Source of the DNA: Blastomussa wellsi
Taxonomy: Eukaryota > Cnidaria > Anthozoa > Scleractinia > Plerogyridae
Reading direction: 5' to 3'
Length of the DNA: 64,000 nucleotides
Assembly: GCA_947652115.1 (NCBI GenBank)
Contig: OX393563.1
Location: forward strand, 9,889,943 to 9,953,942
In this document: positions 33,119 through 45,084 of the stretch, piece by piece
How positions within the stretch are numbered: the stretch's first letter is position 1
How the letters are laid out: each line of letters opens with the position of its first letter
Notes under the pieces: generated by a model
What the model was told of the DNA's origin: nothing
The model's input: only the letters and a program-made list of their open reading frames with translations
Database searches by the model: none
Program-made: the position numbers and the translations under genes

Positions 33119-36100
33119 TTAGAAACCTTCCACAAACTGCCTGATGATATCAGGGGCAGCTGAGTCAAACCCAGCCATGTCAAGCATTCCTTTATCATCA
33201 GAATCAGCCAATGTAAAGCCATTGGAGGTCATTGCACAGATGATGAGCTTAGCATCAATACCAGAGTGTGCTCTGTACTGTTTGAGGGCCTCGCTGGGGT
33301 GCACTGCTCCAGCCCATGTTTCACAGTCGGTGTAAACAATGAACACATCCACTTTGAGGTTCTTCTCTTTGGCATAGATCATGGGTTGTGCACAGTCAGT
33401 ACCCCCCATCGGTACCTACAGTGTGAGTAAAATAATTATCAGTATTGGCCATTCCGAAGTTGCACAGGGAACTGGGACAAGTTTCAGATTTTAACCAATC
33501 AATAAACTGCCCCCACCACATGAAAGATCACATTGAGATTGGTCATTTGACGAAGTTGAGTGATTTTAGGTCGAGCAGTGACCAAGTTATGGCAGGCTTC
33601 CAGTCATGTTTTTGAGGCGAAGTGCCATACAAGTTATCCTAACGGGTCAAACCCCCAGTGTTCCTAACATATCATTGGAAGTTTTCTATTAATTTGTTGG
33701 GTCAGGAAGCTGACCTAGTCGGGTTTTTGACCCAAGATCCCCCTCTTATCTGGAACACTGTATGGCCCTTGAAACAGGGTTAAAAATCAATACAAACGTC
33801 TCCGACTGTGAGGCAGCATCCCCCAAAACTCTTTAAAACTGTTATAAGTTTTTTTTTATGATTTCTGTGATACTCTTAAAGAATGGCCAAACAAGGCCAA
33901 TAACAGTTGTCAAAGAATTGAGAGTTTATAAGAAAATATAGGAATGTCACAACCACAAACAAAATAAAATATACATCAGGGTCCAGAAAATGTCTATATG
34001 CACCCCAGGGATGGTCAGTGATGGCGTGGGGTTCACAAAAGCTATGAAGCTAAAATGGAAATTAGAGGGAGAGGAGGATTCAAACCAAGAAACCATCCAT
34101 GGGTGGGGTATGGGTACTACTGGAACTAAACATCATATAGTGAACAAAACATGAAGAAAAAGTGGGTTACTGTATCTTGGTGCATAAAGGTTTTCTTTGT
34201 TTTGGAGCTATAATTGTTTTCGTGGTTCACATTGTTTCAAGGTGTTATGTACAGTATTTCACTTACAGTGTACTCGAAAGATGAGCCCATATAGTATGCA
34301 AGTTAGAAATTTTTCAATACTAATATTCACCACTGACCTGTTCAATGGTTCTTATAACTGTATCAAGTCTCAAAGTGGAGTTTATATTCAGTGGCACCAG
34401 ATGATGAGAAAATCCCACAAAGTGATATTGTGGTTCAGTACGTGCTGTAAGCATCGCCATGGCAGCAGATGCCACCCTTGGACTTATGGTTGTTCCGTTA
34501 CAGTTACCCCATGACATTGAGCCACTGACATCAATAGCCAAAAGGTATCTCTTATTGGTGGGCTGGACAGTCTGAAAAGAACAAATAAATAAAGGACACT
34601 GTCACACCTGATTATAGAAATGTTTTAATCTTTTAACAGTTATTTTTTCTTCTTAGTTGATATTTCTTTGATTTCACCACTTTTAGCATTTTTCTCCTTC
34701 CATTGCAAGATAATAAAGAACGATTACAGCAAGCTACAGGCCATACATGTACACTACTTATTAAAATATGAATTATAATGTGTGACACCTTTAAAGCATA
34801 CTTCAGAGGAATGTTCCCAAGATCTTTGTGAATAGATTGTTTTTGAACAATGTTAACCACTTTGATATGGCAGTAATGTCTGAAAACTATCCAGCTGTGT
34901 TGCTGTTAATGTCAAAGATCATCTATTCTTCCACTTGATTCAGGTCATTTACTTAATTATGAAGCATGACTGTAGCTCTCTTGTTACTGTACAGTACATG
35001 AGTAGCGAGATTTACCAATTTAGTCTCTGAATAATGTATGTAAGATTGGCAATAAAGATCGGTATCAGATATATTCTCACTAAAATCTAATTTCACTGCA
35101 CAATCACAAACCTTGAACGCAATGTAAAATGCCTCATCTAATGCTGTCACAATGGCTTGGTTAGGAGTCCAAGTAAGCTTCCCTTTGTCTCCTTGACCTG
35201 CTTGATACTGCTTCAGAGCTAGCAGAATGGAGAACGGGTGAACACGAGCATCCTTAAGACTCTTCTCATTACGCAGCATTTCGCACACTTTGGTCATTCC
35301 ATCTGACAAAGGTGCCAATACTCCAATCTTAGTCATTTTGCCAAGATTTCTAATCATCGCAGTCATAGGCATTTTCTCAAGGAGAGCCTCCCAGATCTGT
35401 TACAAGCAAGAAAAAAAAACTGTTACAAAAGTGACATTATTACCATAGAGGTACAAATACACATAAGTGAATGTACACCTTGCCTTCCCCCAATTTTTTT
35501 TTGCTAAAGTAAAGGTGTTCTGTAAAGCAAGTCTATGAAAAATGTTTTGGATTTGATCAAAATGTCAATTTTCTATGCCCTGCCAAAGTGATGTTTGAGA
35601 TGTTGCACGACTGCATTAAGGTGAGTCTGGGACAGAACAGGATATGACCTCTACCCAGGAACCAAACATGATAGCACCTTGGTCAGTTCTCTGTATTTGT
35701 ATGGGTATTTTATATACTTTGAGACTAAAATGTCCAAATTTGGTTTCAAAACCATGTCTTCTTTGTCAACGGAGTTAGAGTTGAGTTTTGAGTCAGCCAG
35801 TTCTAAAATTAAATAAGCTTCATTACTGCAGTAGAAAATCAGAAAGACTTGACAGCCCGCGATACTCATGCAGATGAGCTGATTGTAGAACAGGGATGGA
35901 AAGTGAGATACAAAGAGGAGACGAAAGCATTTAAACTGGAAAGAAAGCTTCGGGAAAGAAATAATTGCAGTGATACTGCATAATTATACCAATCTGGGAC
36001 ATTGCTGGTGATGGAAGGCATTTCTATGTACATTTTGTATGTGTATCACACCGTCCTGAAAGAAACGAGTGGACACGAACCATCCTGCCTTCCTGGTAGG

Positions 36101-37148
36101 TACTGGGAGCATATGGTAATCCCTACGAATCCCTCCCCCCCCCCCCCCCCCCGCCAACTTTGATACAATGTAGTCTTGATACAGTCATAATTTATGCCCA
36201 TACCTTTCCCTCCCCATAATGCATACAAGATTTAGCTAAATAAACACTTTTAGGTTACCAATCTTCTATCTTTTAAGATTCCTTTTATTGCTTCTTAAAT
36301 GAAACGTTCCTCACCTTCGTAGAGTTGAGATGGTTTGTGGGAATATGCTCTCTCACTAAACCTTGCTCCTTGATAGCGCCCACTAATTCGTCTTCGCTCA
36401 TTGTCTTAGCTGCTTCCACTGCTTTCAAGAAGGTGCATACTGATGTGATATCCTGGCCAACTCCAGCCGCCGCTGCGTCAGCCTGCACCGCATCAAAGCC
36501 TTTGATCACATACTTCACAACGAATTGAATGGCTGGGTCTGTTGGCTTCACGTGGCACAATCGAAAAAGGTCACGATGTGACCATCCATTCCGTTGTTTG
36601 TACTTGGTTACAGCAACGGCAAGACCACGTGGTTTCTTCCCGGTATACCACTTTTGAATCGCCTTTCGATGTGCTCGGCCCCAACCGGTTTTTGGCTTGC
36701 TCAGCGTTTCGCAAATCTCGACGAAATTAAAGAGATGCGTAGGTATTCGCAACACTTCGTTGAGGGCCTTGTAAGCCGCGCGCTTGGTCTCTAGATGAGA
36801 AGAGCGAGCGCACAACGCCAAAGACAAGATTATCGGATCCTGCTTGGCTGTACGACCCTCCGTGCTGTACTGGACAATTATTTTTACAGCTTCAGGGCCC
36901 CTACCTTCGCCAATAAGCCGCAACAACGCTTGAGCGTTTTCTTGCCCAAGTTTCTTCTCCGAAGCATAGTACGTACCGCCTTCACTTCCAAGCACAAGGA
37001 AGCGTCGAAGCCTTTCCATATCGTCGACTTTCCACACAAAACCACCTGCTTCATTTTGTACCTGGTTTGCTGCTATCGGTTGTGATTGTGGCGTATCTGA
37101 GGGATCAGCAGCGGCCATCTCTACATCAGGAGGTTGTTGTTGAGCCAT
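33119..37148 (-). CDS. RO60: RO60 / SS-A 60-kDa Ro ribonucleoprotein (TROVE2)
   Basis: Four exons, all in phase 0, at 36315-37148, 35112-35396, 34338-34571 and 33119-33415 give 549 aa (human 538). Ro60 is a ring-shaped RNA-binding protein that binds Y RNAs and the ends of misfolded small RNAs as part of RNA quality control. Residues about 35-373 form the TROVE HEAT-repeat ring: [41 protein letters not shown], then [12 protein letters not shown] and [12 protein letters not shown]. Residues 374-549 form the vWA domain, with the metal site DVSGSMS (Asp387, Ser389, Ser391) and GGTDC (Thr457, Asp458), and end [19 protein letters not shown] as in the family. The start is the first ATG of exon 1 ([11 protein letters not shown]), 183 bp from a divergent orphan frame. 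All metal-site residues I know for the family are present. I saw no Y RNA nearby. Confidence 0.96.
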
Positions 37149-37331
37149 GATATACTGCAGTTAGTTCCTCGTCTGGTCAAATGAAATCCCTGTTTTAAAT
37201 ATCGTTAGTTTCTAAAATGCACACGGACCGAGTTGAAGTTGTACTTCGCCTTTGGTATTCGGTCAAAAAGCGCTTCGAAAACGAAATTGCCCTCCTTTTA
37301 ACAGGTAAAAACCTCCAGTCAGCGAACTACA

Positions 37332-37511
37332 ATGGCTGACACAGCAGCACATTTCCCGGAACTGCTGGAGGACTGCGCCCCAGACCTCAACCCCACAAAG
37401 GACAACTGCTTCTTTCGTAGTTTCTTCATGTTCTTACTCAAAATTTTCATTTCAATATTGTTTAGTAATATTCATTGCCATTTCGACAACTTTAGTACAA
37501 AAAGAATTTAA
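37332..37511 (+). CDS. Orphan 59-codon frame, possible first exon or fragment
   Basis: The frame starts MADTAAHFPELLEDCAPDLN and continues into KDNCFFRSFF, then an unlike hydrophobic tail to a stop at 37511. The 'DNCFFRS' stretch recalls the DGNCxFR motif around the catalytic Cys of OTU deubiquitinases, but the Asp is one position too close to the Cys and the rest of the domain is absent. It may be a truncated gene copy, or a first exon whose real donor lies before the AT-rich tail; I found no convincing downstream exon. It starts 183 bp from RO60 in divergent orientation. Confidence 0.25.
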   Translation: MADTAAHFPELLEDCAPDLNPTKDNCFFRSFFMFLLKIFISILFSNIHCHFDNFSTKRI

Positions 37512-37715
37512 TTTCCATCTCCTATGTCTATGTCTGGGAACAACCTGAATAGATCATTGAAAGTGAAGGTCATTTATGGACCTGGAGACTGGACCTAAAC
37601 ATTTCACCACCATTTGAAAGCGGTCAAATAATGCTTACGTCAGCACTTTCGGTTTCATACGCAAACAATACGCAAACAGGTACCTTTTGTTTCCATGCAG
37701 GTATCCAGGCAACGC

Positions 37716-37895
37716 TATTGACCATTTTCGCATTGCCCATAATACAAGTTGTTTACCCCCCAAAATTTTGCATAGGCATTGTCCTCAGATTCTCTTGGGA
37801 CGACTGTAATTCCCATGAGAATTGGGAAACAAAGGTTATGCAAAATTTTGTGGAGTAAACAAGGTGTATTATGAGCAATGCGAAAATGGTCAATA
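37716..37895. repeat. MITE with 21-bp terminal inverted repeats
   Basis: The left end at 37716-37736 (starts 'tattgaccattttcgcattg') is exactly mirrored at 37875-37895. Inner segments 'ccaaaattttgcata' and 'tatgcaaaattttgtgg' also pair, making a 180-bp hairpin. It is non-coding. Confidence 0.75.
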
Positions 37896-39004
37896 AAAAT
37901 AGGCTATTTCCGAGTTACCTTTTACCTGTTTCAAAACGAGTCTTGCAAAACACTTCATATGAGAATGTCTTTCACCTGCTCGTCCATTTGTATTTCATGC
38001 AAATCAAACTTAGCTTGGGGATGACTATTTGGCCTTTTCTTTTCTTTTTTTAGAGGGGGGGGGGGGGGGGGGTGGATGACTTTGAAAAAGATATATTCTG
38101 CAAGCATACTTGTTCTAAAAATTTCATGCACACAACCACTGTCAAGTCAAATTTGAATTTCACGCCCGTTCAGTGACCCGAAAAACACCCGTATGTGGAC
38201 AGGAGGATAACCAGCGCTTCTTCCATTCTCAGATGGGTTTTTCTGGGAATAAATAATAACTAGTAACTCTTATACAATGTCAGTCTACAGTTTGTCAAAT
38301 CCATGATGATGGTGGCTGTAGAGCCTGTAGCACAAAGGCTAAAAGGTTCTTGACAGGCCTACAGGCCCTTTGTGGCTCGTTACGTTTGCCTTCATAGTTT
38401 CGCTCTAACGAGCATATCTTTGAGCGATTTTCCTCTCTTAATTATGTGATTAAGAGGTTTTTATGGATGGCTGGTTTTGGATTAGAGCCCAATATTAATT
38501 TGTTTGAGATTAGTAACTCCTGCGTGACATGTAATTACCGTGAATGGTAGATTTTCTCATCAGTCTTTTTGGGTAACCATGCGCTTCAAGGCGCGTTTTG
38601 AATTTAAAGAGGAGTTTTTCATTTTAAAAAAGAAGTCTAATGGCGGCGGTAGACATGAGGAAAAGTGGATGAACTGGAAGGTTTACACCAATGGAAACCT
38701 ATAAACAGTGGTCAAGTTTTGTTAAAATTATTATGCCAGTGCACTGAAGCTAAATATGGAGTAAAATCATTATAAGACCAGGAGCTTTGGATCTCAACTT
38801 GAAAAAGTCAGGTTGACTTTTTCAAGTTCTGTCGTTGTTTTTTGGAAAAATCGATGAAAACTACTCACGGTCACCCTCTTCCAAAAGCAATTTGCTTGAT
38901 ATCCATCTCTTTATGTTCTAGGAGCCTTTCGTGTATGGGGGAAATAATTTAATCATTATATTGTGCCCATTTTACTAAAAAAGCCGAATTTTGGAATCTT
39001 TCGT

Positions 39005-39577
39005 TCAATCACCTTTGTGCACAACTGTGCCTAGGAATGTCATTTCTTTTTCTGAGATTTCAGCTGTGACTTTGAGCATAGGATGGAATTTGTTAGCTTG
39101 TTCTATAAACGGGTTTATGTTAGAGTAAATGACGTGTAGCTCACCAGGAGTTTTCGTAGGCCAGTTGGTTAGAGCGCCCGACCGGGAATCTGGGAAATCA
39201 TGGGTTCGAATACTGTCCGGGGACTCATCTTTATTGGGTCTATATCCTGTTTGTTTACGTACCATAAAGCAAAAAGAAAACACAATCTATGTAGCGTTTC
39301 CATACTGTAGGCTTTTCTCTGCTCTGGCTGAGCATTTTTGTTTCAATACCTTCCATTAATAAGTTGGCAAAGGCGACTGTCATTTTAGTTCCCAACGTTG
39401 TTCCATGAAGAGTTTTCTTTAAGCCGAATTAGGTTCAGGATGTCTTTGAGATGACTCTGAGATTGCCGGACGGGATAAATAATTGGAGGGCTGCTGTTGT
39501 TGTGAAACTGTTCATACGCTCTGTGACGTCCTCTGTGATTTTGTATATAAGCCAGTTACATCCATAGACACCAAAAA
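39005..39577 (-). mobile_element. Decayed Penelope-like retroelement fragment
   Basis: On the minus strand, pieces of a Penelope-type reverse transcriptase can be read in order: SMDVTGLYTK, GTKMTVAFANLLMEGIETK, EKPTVWKRYIDCVFF and then INPFIEQANKFHPM with KVTAEISEKEMTFLGTVVHK. Stops and frame shifts separate the first blocks, and the catalytic Y-I-D-D motif reads Y-I-D-C, so the enzyme is dead. A tRNA-derived SINE (39129-39246) interrupts the frame between the last blocks. No endonuclease domain remains. Confidence 0.75.
39129..39246 (+). mobile_element. tRNA-derived SINE inside the Penelope-like fragment
   Basis: 'gttttcgtaggccagttggt' then 'tagagcgcccgac' (A-box region), 'gggttcgaatac' (B box) and 'gtccggggactca'. 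The same family occurs at 60360-60450 (minus), where the A box is the standard GTAGCTCAGTGGATAGAGC, and as a partial copy at 61575-61615. Confidence 0.65.
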
Positions 39578-40556
39578 TGAAGCAAAAGCAAAAGATCCAC
39601 AAAAGAAGATATTCTCTGTTGGGCAGTCGCAGCCCGAAATATTTGGTCTACCGACCGGTTTTGGAATTTTTTTCGATGATCTGAGTCAAACACGTTTGTT
39701 CTCGGACAACGTCCAAGACATTTTCTTTTCTTCAATGCAACGTCGGCAAAACCGTAATTTGGTAAACGAAAACTACACTCTTTTCGAAAGAAATGCATTT
39801 TGTGGCATTTGCAGAAGAATCTCGTAGCGAAATAGAAGTCCTCTCGTTTCTTTCTGCCTTGCGGAGACCATGCGTGACTTTAGAATGGACTCAGGTGAGC
39901 TCTCGTGCTCGTACTTTTTATTTTTAGTCGGATAAACTCAAGTGAGTTCTCCCAGTTTCTACGGTCCTCCTTGCTCGTGCAAGGAAGTTCGCCAGTTCTA
40001 ATCTGAGTGGAATATTCCTTTGCACCTGCACCCGTTCTTTGAAATGGCTGTTTTGTATTTCAACACTTCAGCGTTAAACAACACGAGCTAAGCACTCGGT
40101 TTCTTGTTTTGAAGACCCCATTTCCCAGCATCAAATAAAGAACTTATTAATTTATTTATTTACTGTACCATTGTTCCAAACCTTTATATAAAGTTCATGC
40201 AGTAAACTTGGTACCCTGTGCAGTGGTTCATGTTATTGTGTGCCATTTCAAGAAATATGTTTTATTTTGTTGTTTCGGTAGAATGAAGGGTCACACAGTG
40301 CTTGTCAAGTGGTTAGTCATTTTCCTTTTGTCATGGCGTGTTTGACAGTAAACTGTCAATAATTCTATTTACTTTAAAGAACGACCCTATTCAAATGTTG
40401 TATAGCCATGAACTCATTAAAAATGCCACCTGTACTTAGCCCACATATAAAAGTTCACCTGTCACCGCGGCGATTATTCTAATTCGTTTATCTTCGGCTT
40501 AATGTTTTTCTCAAAATGCAGAATTAAATACGCGGGGAGATTATTTTTGGTCAACT

Positions 40557-43296
40557 ATGCTCAGGTCTGTCACTAAAAAGTTGAAACCGTTTATAGAAGC
40601 GAAACTAAACGAGGAGTATGTCTCCATAGCGAATGATGCAAATTTATACTGTCTTGACTACATAGAGGACAGGCTGAAACGTTCTAATGTCGACTCCGAT
40701 CTCGAATTTATCCGCCCTAAAGATGTGTCTGAAAACACTGTTTCCATTTCTGCAAAAATAATCGAGGTTGGCGAACTGCTGGAGACGTCGTACCCTCATC
40801 TTTACAACAATGTTTCCAAACAGCTCAAGGTGAAGCTTCGAAGCGAAGTGATAGTCAGCGACATTTTCAGGAACTTTGGACGAGAGCTGTTTCGTGAAGG
40901 CGTAACTTGGGGACGAATCGTCGCGTTGTTCGCATTTGCTGCCGGCATTAGCGCTGACTGCATCAGCCAAGGGCGACCAGAGCTTGTTAAAACTGTATTA
41001 AGCTGCGTGAGACTTTATGTGTTAGATCATTTGGCGGTCTGGATAAGGAGCCAGGGCGGCTGGGTAAGTAACCTACTGACCTACTATTCTCATTTTCAGT
41101 TAGTTATTTGTGAGCATAAACAATTAACTAACGTGTACAAGCTAACTTCCTTGCCTCCCTTTAAAGGCGATTTATTCCCATGCAAACCGAACGAATACAT
41201 ATTAAAAAATAGCAAACATTATTATTATACGTATAGATAAAGAGCGCATTCAGTACTTGGCAAGGCGTTTCATTTGTGATTGATTTTGAGAGAGAGAATT
41301 TATTTTTTCTTTCAGTCTTTTATTATTAATAATTTCATATTTTCACCTGACAGCGCATTTTCGTTGAAAGTACACATCTAGAACGCAGCGCGTATTAACA
41401 GAGGAATCGTCGGTGTTTAAAAACTCAGTTATTAATTCACTCGCACTCATTTTAAAATCTGACTGTATCAGTATAGCTGTCGTCACCAACATTTTTTGAG
41501 TTAAAATTGTAATTAAGTTCGCTTAAAAAAAAACACGAAAAGTTGAATAAAATCAGTATTTGATCATCACAGTAAAGCACAAACACAGCAAAGCGGCCGC
41601 GAGAAGAGAAGAGCCGGAACACATTTCAACATTTGCATATATCATTCATTTTCACAAGCTGTATTCGATCAGCTGCTTGTTTCCTTCGCTTTGAATAATA
41701 CAGAACTTTTTCTCACTGATTTTGCCCGTTACACACTTTCTTTTTTTATAAGAATATATTTTATAAGAATATCGAGGCTAAAATTTGCGAGATTTTAAGA
41801 ATATTTTAAGAATAAACCCAAGGCTGAGATTTTGAAAAGAATGTAATTTTGTGTTGAAAATGTGCAATACAACACAATTTTCTTTTCATCGTTTTATTGG
41901 CAAAACTAGCCAATAAAACGATAAAAATCTACACTATAGCCACTGCTCTATATAAAATACATATGCAAGGTATGCAGCCGAACTAAACTGAAAAAGTATC
42001 ATGATAAATTCTTAATCTAAGAATATGTATAAGAATATTTTCAGCCTAAAATCGGCAGAAAAATAATAATATTAAGACTGGGCCAGAAAAACAATATTCT
42101 TATAAAAAAGAAAGAGTGTGCTTAATTTCGCATAAAATTTATGTAGGACACAGTGCCGTAGCTTGTGATTACCATTCACATTAAAATTCTTAGAGAAAGA
42201 TTATTTCAAAGTTTTAATATCAACTTGTCGACGCTTCATCCACACTTTGGAGTTAAAGCTTAAAACATTTCTTGGTTGGAACTTGCAAACAGACCCCCTC
42301 ACTGCACGAAAAGTTGGCTTTAGCCCGGCATACCTTTAAACTGTCCTTAACCTGTGCCAAAGGTCGTAGAGACCATCTTTGCCAAACCTTTACCATAACG
42401 TCAAAGGTGACAATGGTCGTCATTGACTTTATTCAAAGCTAGTTCACTGTCAAAGCTATAGTGAAACTTGTGCATCAAATCTGTTATAACTTTTGATCCC
42501 TGGCAAAGGCGATGTCAAAGGGTTGATGCCTGTGTATAGGATAGTCATCCATCCTGAATCCGCGCCTGCTCGTATCGACAAGACTTTAGGCTAACTGGAG
42601 TGCAACTCTGCAGTATGTATGCGTAAGTGTCCCAAACCTCGGTTCTGTCCTCGTGTACCGGTGCAAAAGGGAATAACCATTGTTCTTTCTTTGTTTAGGA
42701 GTCATTTGTTAGCTGTTGTCCCGGGGGGGGGGGGGACTTGCATATGAAAGGAGCGGGGATGTTCGTCGTCTCGCTTAGGAATGTAAATTTCGGATTTTAA
42801 TCTCACTTAGGGTGTCCTGGGCAAAACGCCATTATATTTAGCCGTGGAGGTCTCGTTTAGGGTTGTACGCGAAGAAATATAAAAATATATGTTTAATATG
42901 TATATTTTAAATTCTCTTTTAGGGGTCAAAACAAGCTTGGGCCACGCCCAGATCGGTCTCCTTTAGGGGTTTAATTCAAAATTTCCGACAAGCATCCCCG
43001 CCGAGTCCCTCCCCCCCCCCACCCGAGGCTGTTGGGTATTGTTGGGTCTTTTGTATCGGCTCTTGTCAGCCGGTACATGAGGACAGAACCCAAACCTCGT
43101 CATCAAATTTAAATGTCATTTTCAACAGGTTAACATCAGTGAAAAGTTCAAGTGCATAGAGAAGAGATACTCCATGGCGTATTTTCTCCGATGGTTTGAC
43201 TATAACAGACTATGGCTTGTCGACACAGCAAAGGAGAGACTGCATTCTCTGTTCCATGCGATAAGTGAATGTATGGGTCTTTTAAACGGTGGATAG
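40557..43296 (+). CDS. BOK: BOK-like Bcl-2 family protein (multi-domain, pro-apoptotic type)
   Basis: Two exons, 40557-41063 and 43129-43296 (phase 0), give 224 aa (human BOK 212). BAX/BAK/BOK proteins permeabilise the mitochondrial outer membrane in apoptosis. The order of motifs fits BOK: N-terminal helix EEYVSIANDANLYCLDYIED; BH3-like IIEVGELLE (68-76, with Glu73 where the family usually has Asp); LYNNVSKQL; BH1 EGVTWGRIVALFAFAAG (114-130); and BH2 WIRSQGGW (162-169), where the intron falls after the Trp. The second exon (VNISEKFKCIEKRYS through LWLVDTAKERLHSLFHA to GLLNGG) contains several charged residues and no clear hydrophobic tail anchor, unlike human BOK. The start is the first in-frame ATG; an upstream non-coding exon is possible. 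BAX or BAK are less good fits because the TWGRIV...AAG and C.SQGRPELV segments follow BOK. Confidence 0.88.
41732..42120. repeat. MITE in BOK intron
   Basis: The left end 'cacactttctttttttata' then 'agaata' is mirrored by 'tattcttataaaaaagaaag' then 'agtgtg'. An internal palindrome, 'atcgttttattggc' and 'gccaataaaacgat', lies at about 41888-41921. It is AT-rich, non-coding and about 389 bp. Confidence 0.65.
42721..43027. repeat. Inverted-repeat element capped by G and C runs
   Basis: It begins with a run of G (42723-42734), 'acttgcatatgaaaggagcg' and 'gggatg', and ends 'catccccgccgagtccctcc' with a run of C. The ends are inverted copies. It lies about 100 bp before the second BOK exon. Confidence 0.5.
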
Positions 43297-45084
43297 CTGA
43301 CAAAAAGAACTTTCAACAGGAGCGCATAATTTTAACGTGTGCGAAAAATATTCAAATTACGCCAAAATTCTACATACGAGAACCACAACAAAACAAACCA
43401 ATGGAAAATTATAGATACAGAGATATCACTCGGGGAACGTGTCAGACGTGAATGAACACACCGTGTTCGTGCCTGAAGTTGATAAGCAGCATAACGTGTG
43501 TGCTCGCGCGATAAGTGAGCTCTCGCGCTAGTTTTTGATTGGATAAAACGAATCGAAAGCAAGTTTTGCCAAACCTGGCACTAGCTCCCGACTGATATAT
43601 TACGATTAGAAAATAAAACAGAACTTTTACCTTAAATTCGTGAATGTCTGTCCTGCACCTGTAGTTTTTCTGGCTCATCCCTTGCATCCTTCCCACCTCG
43701 CGTTCCCGCGCGTGCCGCACAATGAAGGCGAGTGAAACAGTCAGTAATATCCCCTTCCCTGTCTTTAGCTGTATGGCTAAACGTATAGGCTTGTTGTTGC
43801 ATGTGAGTAGATTTCCTCGTTCCACTATGCCACCTTTCCGTCTTTCCCATTCCTCACACGTGTCCCCTCGTGCGTCTTCCAGTGATTTCCCGCTGGTTTC
43901 CTACCAAAGTTTTCCGTCCATTTACCGCTCGCCCTCAGCGCGCCCCTCGACCATACCAAACCGGATTGAACGGTCCGCGTTTGAGCCCTGGCTGGGTCAC
44001 TTTTTTTTATGGGCAATAATACACTTTACTCTCATGGTACCGGCAAATTTAATGCGGAGGTGGAGGGTGGACACTGCGATGGACAAGCATCACTTCGCGG
44101 GTGAGGGGGGAGAAATATTCAAAGTCCCTGCATGCTGAAGGAAACGTTCCATGCTGATGGGTCAATAGACTCGTATGCAGACGTTACGCGTTCCACTTTG
44201 CCTAACACAGTGGGCTCCTGCATGGTTTCCTGTGGTTTAAATCGTACACTCCTGCGAGTTTGCTGTTCGTGCGACATTTGTTACTGCTGGAGACGATTAA
44301 CCTTTTTGCCAAATGATTGCTTTGCGTGCAAAAGATTTCCGAAAGAGTATAAAAAATAAACAAAACGCTACAAGTCAAAAATAGTGATTTATTTTCATTA
44401 AGTTCTATAAAATCTAGTTTATAACATTATTTCATTTCTTCTTCGCCCCGAGGAAAATTCTCCAACTAAATGTAACTGCATTTTTTCCAAAAATATATTA
44501 ATTTAGACAAAATAGCAACAATCGTCATCGCCATTACCTTTGCATAAATATATCTATTACGAAACTAATTGTTATCTGGGTATATTGTTCTGGAATTTCA
44601 GTGGCGGACGTAAGAAAAGCATACCATACAGTATTACATCACACAAGAAAAAAAAAAGGAGGCTCGGTTTAAAATATCAGAGTTATAAAGCAAAGTCAGC
44701 TAAAAAGGAAAGAACAAATTCCTCGATAGGCTGGCTTTTTGCATTTCTCTTCATCTCATCAGAAAACAGACAGATGGAAAGCGGGACCATTTCAAACATA
44801 TCACACACTCATACAGTTATTTGTAAACCGTTGTCAGTTTTCCCCACGATCTTCGAATAATGCAACGATGCAATCGCCGTTCACCAAACGAGCTTTTGCA
44901 GCGCATTTCTATTTTCAAGTATCTTGCCCGGACTCAAATGTCCCATAGATTAATGTTGCCTTGGAGATTTTACCATCGTTCACACTTGAGGCTACAGAAT
45001 AAAAGCATGCAGTACCATGACTACGATTCGACAACCGTGCTGCCATGGCTCATGGCGAAGGGACCTGGGTACAAAGTTTCTGTT
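43297..45084. other. Intergenic region between convergent BOK and beta-propeller gene
   Basis: There are open frames up to 138 codons on the plus strand (43722-44138) and 127 on the minus strand (43442-43825), but they overlap each other, have low-complexity composition and show no recognisable motif. The 3' UTRs of both flanking genes must lie here. A 'gatttattttc' near 44380 could hold the minus-strand AATAAA signal. Nothing else is supported. Confidence 0.5.

Noticed and set aside
36325..37085. Plus-strand open frames opposite RO60 exon 1
   Set aside because: They are shadows of a strongly conserved coding exon on the other strand.
33119..37148. A Y RNA gene next to RO60
   Set aside because: I looked for a Y RNA-like stem with the conserved Ro-binding bulge near the gene and saw none that I could support.
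39483..39827. 114-codon plus-strand frame
   Set aside because: It overlaps the minus-strand Penelope remnant, whose RT motifs explain the sequence.
43442..44138. Overlapping 127- and 138-codon frames on opposite strands
   Set aside because: They have no motif, biased composition and no splice partners. They are probably non-coding CpG-rich DNA.
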